From Epiperipatus broadwayi (Eukaryota > Onychophora > Udeonychophora > Euonychophora > Peripatidae): a stretch of 64,000 bases of DNA. The stretch is taken from NCBI GenBank assembly GCA_028023455.1, contig JAQFVV010000956.1, positions 1 to 64,000 of the forward strand, read 5' to 3'. Shown piece by piece: positions 55,661 to 64,000 of this stretch. Position 1 is the stretch's first letter; each line of letters starts with the position of its first letter. A program made the translations under genes and the position numbers. Under the pieces are notes generated by a model. It was not told the DNA's origin, ran no database searches, and saw only the letters and a list, made by a program, of their open reading frames with translations.

Positions 55661-56449
55661 TTCAAATATTGTAACTGTAATATATTATTTTAAAAAATTT
55701 CATGTCCAAAAACACTTGTCAAATTTAAAATTTCTTGTTTTATTATGTAATAGTTACTAAAATTTAGCATAAACAAAAAAAATGAACAATATAGATTTTT
55801 AAAAAAAATCAAACATTGAATTTTATACCAAAATTCAGTTTGAATGTGATATAACTTTAATGCAACTATTATTTTAACCTTAGAGAAAACTAGTTTATAA
55901 TTTGTTCAAGCATATTTACTTATGTAATATAAACTTCTTTTACTTTCTGAATTTTAATTTAATGCAAATACATCTATGTGTTTTTTTATAGCAATTCTTA
56001 TCCCTAAACCAAGTATTTTAATAGTCAATTTACATTGCAAAAACTCAATACCACCATGCCAATACTATTATAAAATTCTAATAACTTTGGTCAAACTTTA
56101 TTTGAATATGTGTAGTTACTTTTCCCGGAATAAACATTTGATGTAATAACATTATTGACAAGAAATAAAGTATTAATATCATTAACCTATTGATTAGTAC
56201 ATTTAAAATTTACCAGAATAAAAGATATTAAATTAGACTCCACAGCTAATCAAACATCATGGACTATTTTTTTTTCAATTAACAATCTGCTATTCTCCCA
56301 CATTTCAACAAACAATAACAACTTGTAGCCATCTATCTATTCAATTAAAATTTTTTTATTTGGAAATTCAGTTTCACAACAAGCAGTTATATCAGTTTAA
56401 AACATTGATAAACTCTATTGGCTACTTATAAATGCTGTTTTCAATTCAG
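55661..56449. other. Presumed intron or intergenic sequence before exon
   Basis: AT-rich. Ends in CTGTTTTCAATTCAG (3' splice site) at 56435-56449. No other feature recognised. Confidence 0.4.
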
Positions 56450-56725
56450 GCCAGTTTAGAACCACGAGAGAGTCAATTGGAAATATTAAAAAGATCTATT
56501 GGTTTAAGTAGGGCTGATGAAGCACAACATATTCCAGCTATGTGGAAACCTATCATTTTATCTAATATTAACTTGAAATTAATAGGTGAAAAAACTGAGG
56601 AAAATAAACATTTTGAGGAGCTTTATTTTGTGAATGCTGAACTACTTCAAGTTGAATCTCACCTCTCATCTTGCACTGAGTCACATTATTCTTTGAGATC
56701 TAATGATTGTTCTTTCAAAAGTTAA
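56450..56725 (+). CDS. Terminal coding exon of an unrecognised host gene
   Basis: Preceded by a good 3' splice site (CTGTTTTCAATTCAG). The frame opens with ASLEPRESQLEILKRSIGLS and runs 91 codons to TAA at 56723-56725. It is polar and helical (LKLIGEKTEENKHFEELYF) and ends in a Ser/Cys-rich tail (SSCTESHYSLRSNDCSFKS). AATAAA follows at 56776-56781, giving a 3' UTR of about 75 bases, so splice site, coding frame and polyadenylation signal are all in the right order. The ATG at 56432 lies in the presumed intron and is not the start. I do not recognise the family. Upstream exons were not found in the window. Confidence 0.6.
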   Translation, partial: ASLEPRESQLEILKRSIGLSRADEAQHIPAMWKPIILSNINLKLIGEKTEENKHFEELYFVNAELLQVESHLSSCTESHYSLRSNDCSFKS

Positions 56726-56775
56726 CCTTGATAATAGCGGTTGCTATTCCATCGAAATATCGGAATGTAATGCAA

Positions 56776-56781
56776 AATAAA
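56776..56781 (+). terminator. Polyadenylation signal AATAAA
   Basis: Canonical hexamer 51 bases after the stop codon of the exon at 56450-56725. Confidence 0.55.
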
Positions 56782-59459
56782 TACACGGTTCGTACCCAAA
56801 AACTGTGTTTTATCTACATCATATAACTGTGAAAACATTATTTATATATATATAAAATTGAAATAGTTATCTTTATCAATACTAGTGACATGTGCTTTAC
56901 TACATATTTTATGTGTTCTACCAGAGGGATTTAGTAAATTAAATTCTGGAACTATACAGACGATAAAAACTTAAAAATAATTGGTGGATTAAAATTATAA
57001 AGAAGATAATCTTTTACTGATCTAATCACATTAGGTGAACATGTTACTAAAAGTAAAGTATCTGAAAAAATATTCACAATTTCATTTAATTCATGAACAG
57101 CATATTTAAACATAAAAGTGATATTTAGAACACGTAGAAGTATTTTGATTATTTTTTTGAATAATGGTACAAAAATTAAATTAATGGTTTTTAATGATGA
57201 ATTTTTGTAGAAATATATCTATTGAATAATATTAATTCAGTTCTTTATAATGTTATAAAGAGAAAACTGATAGATTTTGATGACATATTTGGAAAACCAT
57301 CCTTTTTAGTTGATTTTATTTTGACTGTCAGCACAGGGATTTCTTAATATAGTTAGTTAAATGGATAATCCTTGCCAAGTTGAAAATCTATTCTATTTTT
57401 ATTGCTGCTTTGTTAGTGCTAAGGGCTTATGCGATAAAAACAATAAGCAGGAGAAAAGATTCGAACTTTAGTTGTTGTATATATGATTAAGAAATGGAAA
57501 TGTGTCCCAAAAATCCATACCACATACAAAAAAAAATATTCAATAGTATGAAAAATTCATGATAATCTGACCATACACTACTTGAAGTGATTAAAAATGT
57601 CAAAGTATTTTTTTTTATAAAAAAATTATTGGAAATTATATTAATTACATAATTTTCTTGAATTATAAAAGCCTTAAATTATCAGCTTCAGTTTCAAAGC
57701 ACCCAAACCTTTAGATAATTAAGCAATCAGTAGTCATCACTTAAAATGAATATGACCATTTTACTCCTAAAAAAATAAAGAGACAATAGTAATTATATAC
57801 TACAAATGAATTGTGTATAAGACAGTTAACTACAAACATGTCCACTTATAATTACATTTCTCAAACTGGATTCCTTAAAACCCAAAGATTCTGCATGATT
57901 TATTATTGGCTATAAGACCCATTTCCAAAAAAAAAAAAAATTATTTATTTGCATTCAAAGTTTTAAAAGTCATGATACTTAATCAAAATTCCATTCCTAC
58001 TATATTTTTTTACTATTGTTTGAGGTCACAATCATCAAATTTGATAAAATGTATGCAAAGTAAAAACATAAACGTACAAAAACTAATAAAATCATTAAAA
58101 ATAGATTTTAAAATATTATTTTATTACTGCTTTATTTTACTTTATTTATCAAACCTTTCTTTGATATCATGATTTTATTAAAAAGCTAAACTTAAACCAA
58201 AATTATAAATAATATGTACACATCGTTTTTGTCAATTTACTCTTTAGAATAATGTGATGCTATTCTAATCCAATATATATATATATATATAATTGTAATA
58301 CTGCTAGACACATGACTGCATAAGTAATTAAACAGTTTGAAAAAATAACTTTTATGTGTAATGTTGACACATGTATAATAATAATACACAAAGACAAGCC
58401 AGAGTAATCAATAAATGCATCCATTGATTACTCTAGCTTAAACTGAGTGGCACTACTGTATGGAGAGTTTTACTTCTGTGTAAACAGCTTGTATAAGTAT
58501 AAAGAATGGTGATCATGTGATGTTTAGTAGTTTAATACATAGTAATAATAAAATTATTGTATACTGTATTTTAAAAGCAGTATTAGTAAAAATGTGAAAT
58601 ATTTTGAAGATGGTATAAGAAGTTTAATATTGCTTTGTTTAACATTTTTATCTAGAACTTTAGGTTTTGCAACTTTTTTTATACAATTTATAAAGGTTTC
58701 ATAACTCCAAAATGTTTGAAAAAATCTGATATATAGAATATACTAATCCATTATTCTGTTTATTTGATATTTTGCTACGCTATTTTTTAACTTCTTCTGT
58801 AGCTCTTTTTAAAAAAATTTCAAGAACTTATCTAATTATAATTCTTCACCACATTCTGTCATCAGCCATATCTTTCTACTGAAAGCTATCAATACTGTAA
58901 ATCAATAACAATCTTATTAACAAACTTGAGTATGGTTTCATGAAAAAGGCAGGGCCTATTTATGTTATAAAGATTATCTCATTTTATCTAAAGATTATTT
59001 CCATTTCTGCAAATCATTATAATTTTATCACTAGAGTATCTACTAATTATTTCATCCTTATCAAAATCAAAACAAACACTTTGCCACTTCTAATCTATAC
59101 CTTTTGTTTTCAATATTTCCAATAAAGTGTATTTGTTTTATTAAATGTTTTGAAAATTAATAAAATGTAAAATAAAAATCCAGATTTCTGCCATCTATAT
59201 ATCATTCTAAAAATATGATTATATTCTAAATGAAAAAGTGAGGAAAGCCATTAAATCTAATAAAAATTCAAAACCTTCAAGCAATTGTTTTTTAAAAGGC
59301 AGACTAAAAACTAAAACACTAGTTAACAAATTTAATGTCTACTCTGCCCTACAATTTTTTAATTTTCAAATGATAATTATGGCTATGATTAAGTTAAGAT
59401 GAAAGCTTTAGTGTCCTGATAAATAGAAAAACAATACTAACTTATAATTTTAATATTAC
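56782..59459. other. Non-coding stretch with a family 6 scrap
   Basis: AT-rich, with no gene supported; open frames at 57906-58172 and 58940-59125 are low complexity. A short head-to-head junction of family 6 tails (CCAGAGTAATCAAT...ATTGATTACTCTAGC) lies at 58391-58440, followed by a flank shared with 35600-35670. TA tract at about 58274-58291. Confidence 0.45.
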
Positions 59460-60060
59460 CTGGTAAAATGAAAATACACATAGAAAAGGTATTTCTTAAA
59501 CAACATTTAGATTTAATACTGCCTAGCATGTTTTCAGTATATTTTTACTATATCCTATATATGGAATATAGTGGTGTGATTAAATGGTTCTTTATATCAA
59601 CATTTAATTAATTATTCAAATATTCAATTTAAATTTAAAATGAGATCCTATATGTACAGATTTTTTGCTTTTGTTAGTGCAAATCTATGATGAGTTTTCT
59701 GCTCATGATCTGTAAGTATTGATGTGTGTTTTGTGCCTCAGAGAGCCTTATTGTACAAACATCTGTGTTGGGAAAGTCTTGTTGACAAATTGCCTCTTGA
59801 CTCCCCATAATATGAAACATTGCAAGCTGATTGGCTGCACTTAATTTAATAGACTACTTGATGTGCCAATTCTAATTAAAATTTTAAATTAAAATTGAAT
59901 GCATGAAGTTATTTAAGCATTGATATAAAGAACCATCTAATTACATCACTATATGATATGAATATGATATAGTGAAAATATACTGAAAGTATGCTAGACA
60001 GTAATAAAGCTAAATATTTTTTAAAAAACTACCTTTTCTGTGTATTATTTCATTTTACCA
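59460..60060. repeat. Long inverted repeat, family unnamed
   Basis: Arms of about 190 bases with outer ends TGGTAAAATGAAAATACACA and its diverged complement. Inner arm text TTAAATGGTTCTTTATATCAA is mirrored at about 59920-59945. A spacer of about 240 bases lies between. A long stem (CACTATAT with ATATAGTG) next to AAAATATAC recalls the hammerhead layout but the box is not convincing. Confidence 0.65.
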
Positions 60061-60309
60061 AATGTTACATTGGCTCAAAAAAAGAAGAAAATTAGTAACA
60101 ATTTAATTTTAATGTTAAGAAACTAGTTTGTTGCCTGCTTCTAGACAGTATATCTCCTGCATGAAAATATGTGAAAAAATATAATATTCTTTATAAATTG
60201 AACATGCCCATTATAGGATTTTGCCTTTAGAATGATTAAGATGAAATCAACATCTAAAATAATAATAGTAATAATGGAATATTTATAATGCAAAATTGTT
60301 TATTAGTCT

Positions 60310-60740
60310 TTTGTCTGAAGGTCTGTAATGATGGTATATTATAAGATGTGATATGTTGGACTATTTCCGTCATTTATAAGTGAATGTTGAATGTACAAAA
60401 AAATTTAAACTTTATTTAAACTTTCTGAATACAAACAACTTGTTAATTGACAGAATAGCTCAATTGGTAGAGTGTTTGCCTTAAATTTGATATTCAAGAA
60501 TCTAAAAGTGTGAGTTCAACTTCTAAGTGAATATTGTCACTGTGCATATAGACCCGCAATACCCTGAAGAAAATTGGAGAATAATACTACTTGAAACATT
60601 GTGTAATGTATTGTCTATTTGTGTGTTATTACTAACAAGTTGTTTGTCTTTGGAAAGTTTAAATAAAGTTTAAAATTTTCTGTACATTCAACATTCACTC
60701 ATAAATGATGGAAATAGTCCAGCATATCACATTGTTTATT
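60310..60740. mobile_element. Family 2 tRNA-headed element, inverted pair with short left arm
   Basis: The left arm is only the tail (60310-60450, reverse). The right arm is complete: tRNA-like head 60451-60520 (AGCTCAATTGGTAGAG box A, GAGTTCAACTTC box B), linker, hammerhead (60558-60612), tail GTTTAAATAAAGTTTAAA. The left arm's TTAATTGACAG junction shows truncation right at the tRNA start. Confidence 0.75.
60558..60612 (+). ncRNA. Hammerhead ribozyme candidate, family 2, intact core
   Basis: CTGAAGA at 60564-60570 and GAAA at 60593-60596 are both intact. Stem III ACAT with cleavage base T, then GTGTAATG. Stem II pairing is weak in this copy. Confidence 0.6.
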
Positions 60741-62250
60741 AGTCTATCTTGCATTTTCTTTTTATATATTACTTCCTTATGTATTTTTTAGGATTTGTAT
60801 TAAAATAAATACATACAACATATCAATCTTTAATAGTAAATAAAATCAAGTCATACATTATGTGACTTAACTTGATAAGCTTGTATTTTATAAAATAAAA
60901 TAATGAGGATGCTAATAATACTATCCAAGCTTTATCAATAAATGCCACAAGAGAAAGCATTTAAAATCTCTATCTAGAAACATACCCATCCCAAATCAGT
61001 TTCAAGCTATTGGGTCTTTTCAGGTGCTATGATATTTCAGGCACTAGATTTAAAATACCAATTCAAAGCCAGCACTTATCTGATAATTAACTATTAAATA
61101 GAAAATCTGAAATTTTCAGACACCTATATGTCTTCAAATTCAACTATCTAATTTAAATATCTACATGGCATTTATCTTTATTTATTTCTCTTGTGGCATT
61201 TATCAATAAAGCTTGGTTAGGTCTATTAACTTGCTCATTATTTTATTTTATATCAATCTTTGTATATAGTTTTAATACCAGGAATAAAAAATACAATATT
61301 AGAAAACAACAAGATTACAGCTATTTATTTTACAAGTTTTTGTGTTTATCAATGGATCCTTCAGCTTTATTTCAATCCTATCACAATCATTCATCAGCAC
61401 AGAAGTAAGACCAATCTCTCACATTATACATACATTTAAAACATACTTTTTCATAAGCCATACAGCACGTTATAATTTCTTCACATACACATAATTTTAG
61501 AGATATTTAAACTTAACCCTTCATAATATATTTCAAACTATCTATTCCATCACACATAACTGAGATATATACTCAAAGACATATGAAAAAAATAAATGAT
61601 TCCCAATATTTATTTAATAAATTAATTATCCTATATGTATTTTTTTTTACAATGGGGCAGATGATTTCCTCGTTTTCAGTAAACATTACTCCTAAGTGGC
61701 TCTAATGAAAAGTGGATTTTAGGTCATTTTTAAAATTAGTTTTAAAACAAAAAAGATCGTTACCATTTGCATTAGAAATCAACACTATTATAAATCTATG
61801 AAATATACTGCTGACAAGCTAGTTAAAATGTTTACATAATGTGTACATAAATGTGTCATTATACTAGAGTTGCCATATAAATAAAAATTTAAATAACGTG
61901 GAAAAATATGATGAAAACTGTTCTTTCCACCATTTCTATTGCATAACTTGTTTTAAATACAATATGCTCTTTTTACTGGAATATATCTAATCTATTAAAA
62001 ATTTAAAATTTTCATCAGCACATTAGTTACAAGAGAGATTAAGAGTAATTGCTTTAAAATTCTCATATTTTATTATATTAAGGCGTTAATGGAGCTGTAA
62101 AGATATTTTTCTAAATCATAAACTATATTATAATTTTTATTGTCTATATCAAATTCTTTTCACTTCAGCAATATTATTTAATTTTTTCATATGTTTTTAA
62201 CAACTGCTTTCTTCACTTACTAAATAGCAACTTACTGAGATTACTTTAGT
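60741..62250. other. AT-rich non-coding stretch
   Basis: No gene supported. Near 60995-61050 the reverse strand has CTGAAAAGACCC...CTTGAAACTGATT, a hammerhead-like arrangement too weak to call. Fragment CAATATTTATTTAAT near 61600 may be a family 9 scrap. Confidence 0.4.
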
Positions 62251-62449
62251 CATGTGATGTGATGTGATGTATTTTGGCTTCTCTTTAAACGAAGTCAATA
62301 ATATCTCAGCAATTATGCCTAGATAAACCTGTTAGCCACTTTATTTTCCATTCCCCACTCTAAGTCATTCCATATTCTGCCCCATCCCATTTCCACAACA
62401 TAATCTTTGTCAACTCTATGACCTTTATATCTAAATCTTCCTTATCTTT

Positions 62450-63043
62450 TCACAACCCCAGCAGAAAAAACAATAACTCACTTTCAGTATAATCACTTTG
62501 TTCATATCTATTCTCCCATAACGTCATTATCTGTACCCTTTCTGCTTTCAAGCATTTACATTCAATCAACAGATGCCTAATATTTTCTATACCTACCTTA
62601 CATAATTTGCACACTAAATCACCCATAGCTTTCCATTTACATGTATATTCTTTTGTTGTTAAACATTCCATTTGAGCCTTAAACAATAAACTACTTTCCT
62701 TACTATTATCATAAATTAACTCACATCCAATGTTCCATTTACTTCTATATATATTTAAACTCTTCTTACTCTCCATACTAGTTCTCCATCTGTTCAACTC
62801 CCTATTTTTTATTAATGCTTCTATTCTTTTATCCCATTCCTTACCACCATAACACTCAACAATCCTCTTAACACAATCATCCCACCTTTTATACAAGTAT
62901 ACTGATATAAATTCTTTATCCAAATCTTTTGCATACTGCATTACCTTTCTCACCCAGCTTGTTACCTGACCTTTACTCATAACCCAATTAAACACTATTT
63001 TGGCTATTCTTTTACTATCCATAAACTGCAACCTACCAAACAT
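62450..63043 (-). pseudogene. LINE copy 3 ORF2, C-terminal zinc-knuckle region
   Basis: 197 codons matching copy 1 residues from MFGRLQFMDSKRIAKIVFNW onward, including the knuckle CKLCKVGIENIRHLLIEC and the end ESELLFFLLGL. An early stop removes the last segment. Frameshifted from the upstream part at about 63043. Confidence 0.85.
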
Positions 63044-63459
63044 TTCATTTTACTTTTTGCATCTCTCATATAAAAACTTAACCATCCCATTTCTCCTTCA
63101 ATTGCCTCCTTTTCTGCATCTACTGCATGTTTTCCTACTTCTGTTTGTACTTTCCCTAAATAGTCTAAAACCCTTTTACTAACACATAATGCATCATTAC
63201 CATATGTTAACCCTGCTACCGCAACTCCCTTCCATACAATTCTAGCTACATCATATTTATTACATAAAAATACTGTTAATTTCCTTACCAAACCCTTTCT
63301 TTTCTTTGCTTCATTTACCAATTTTTTCTCCCATTCATCCAAGCAAGTTTCCTGATTACATAAGATGATTCCCAAATACCGATATCTATCCACCACATTT
63401 AACTTAATATCCCCCAATGAAAATTCTACATCTTCTCTTTCCCCAGTATTAACTGTCAT
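63004..63459 (-). pseudogene. LINE copy 3 ORF2, thumb and connection region
   Basis: MTVNTGEREDVEFSLGDIKL then RYLGIILCNQETCLDEWEK and VAVAGLTYGNDALCVS. Corresponds to the start of copy 1's C-terminal block and fills the residues deleted there. A short deletion (VDAEKEAIEGEMGW) compared with copy 1. Confidence 0.85.
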
Positions 63460-63601
63460 TATATTTGATTTTTCTTCACTAAATTTATCCCCATCTCTTT
63501 ACCCACTTTTGCACATGTCCTCAACATAATTTCCATATCTTCTCTTCTTTCTGCACTCAAAAAGATATCATCCACAAAAAAAGACCCGACAAAGTATATA
63601 C

Positions 63602-63934
63602 TCACTTGCCACCTATTAATGGTATATCTATCCCTCTTCCTAGTCTTTCTATTGCTTTCTCCATTTCACTCAAATACAACAAAAACAAGATAGGTGACAT
63701 AGGGTATCCTTGCCTTAATCCCACCCCATTTTTAACTTTAACTGATTCTATATCCCCTGATTGGTAAGTATAATAATTATTTTCATATAATTTCTTAATA
63801 TTTACTAAAGCTTCATCCATTCCCACATTTGCTAACCTTACCCGTAATCTATTTCTATTTATTCTATCATATGCTTTCTCTATATCTATAAAATTCATAT
63901 ATAATGATCTACCTGAATTCCTACTCATCTCCAT
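63602..63934 (-). pseudogene. LINE copy 3 reverse transcriptase, domains A and B
   Basis: 110 codons with domain A FIDIEKAYDRINR and domain B GLRQGYPMSPILFLLYL (Cys to Tyr compared with copy 1). The FADD segment downstream, around 63570-63600, is frameshifted. Upstream homology continues to the window edge (QGGFR-like at 63975-63995). Confidence 0.85.
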
Positions 63935-64000
63935 AAGTTGTGTAACTACAAACTATCTCCTATACACCTGTCTGACCTAAAACCTCCTTGCATTTCCCCC

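Larger units (their letters stand above)
62251..64000 (-). mobile_element. CR1-like LINE, copy 3, cut by the window end
   Basis: Reverse-strand copy of the same LINE. The 3' end GTGATGTGATGTGATG lies at 62253-62268, and the element runs off the right edge inside the reverse transcriptase. Coding relics: C-terminal 62450-63043, thumb 63004-63459, RT 63602-63934. Three copies in both orientations show that this family was active in the lineage. Confidence 0.9.

Noticed and set aside
60990-61050. CTGAAAAGACCC...CTTGAAACTGATT (reverse strand) as a hammerhead
   Set aside because: Box altered, stem II does not pair convincingly and stem III is not palindromic.
61340-61400. CTGATGAATGATTG...TTGAAATAAAG (reverse strand) as a hammerhead
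   Set aside because: Box and GAAA are present but stem II and stem III do not fit.
1-64000. CRISPR arrays, operons or phage modules
   Set aside because: No regularly spaced short repeats with unique spacers and no prokaryotic gene structure; repeats here are eukaryotic transposon relics.

Overview
What it is. The window is AT-rich (very roughly 70-75% A+T by eye) animal DNA packed with decayed transposable elements. Spliceosomal-looking exon borders, CR1-like and RTE-like LINEs, tRNA-derived SINEs, Penelope-like and Gypsy-like pieces, and long TA microsatellites all point to a metazoan, most likely an invertebrate. A mollusc such as a cephalopod would fit, but nothing here proves the species. 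There are no prokaryotic genes, operons or CRISPR arrays. Only a few short stretches look like host exons: 5656-6069 (-), 56450-56725 (+) and, more weakly, 51161-51252 (+).

Layout. 0.6-1.3 kb: tail of an RTE-type LINE. 1.8 kb: tRNA-Gly-like SINE. 3.0-5.1 kb: two inverted pairs, one from a Penelope-like element with a GIY-YIG endonuclease end, one from a tRNA-headed element. 5.7-6.1 kb: terminal exon. 7.0-12.5 kb: a 2 kb duplicated block bracketed by two more inverted pairs. 14.0-18.95 kb: nearly full-length but broken CR1-like LINE (PHD finger, SGNH esterase, APE endonuclease, reverse transcriptase) with tandem 5' monomers. 20-27 kb: minisatellite, inverted pair, small duplications, LINE scrap. 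28.7-30.5 kb: Gypsy-like pol relic, itself interrupted. 30.6-32.3 and 35.1-35.6 kb: nested inverted pairs and tandem units. 40.1-42.7 kb: second copy of the CR1-like LINE. 43.6-47.5 kb: SINE and more of the same small repeats. 48.7-50.5 kb: internally deleted LTR element. 51.9-53.6 kb: possible solo LTR. 54.2-55.7 kb: array of about 470 bp units. 59.5-60.7 kb: two inverted repeats. 62.25 kb to the end: third LINE copy.

Main result. At least nine sequence families of short repeats carry the same RNA fold, a minimal type I hammerhead self-cleaving ribozyme: a box resembling CTGANGA, a short stem II, GAA, then a self-complementary stem III that begins with A and ends with U, then a non-G cleavage base. 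The palindromic stem III (for example ACGT, ACTAGT, AGTACT, AGCGCT, ATCAGCTGAT) means two copies must pair, as in the dimeric hammerheads known from Penelope-like elements and animal retrozymes. Several copies have an intact core, and stems show compensatory changes between copies. Most occur as head-to-head inverted pairs with ribozyme tails pointing outward. One family forms head-to-tail arrays with a 460-480 bp period, and another joins a tRNA-like pol III promoter to the ribozyme. All calls were made by eye without database searches.
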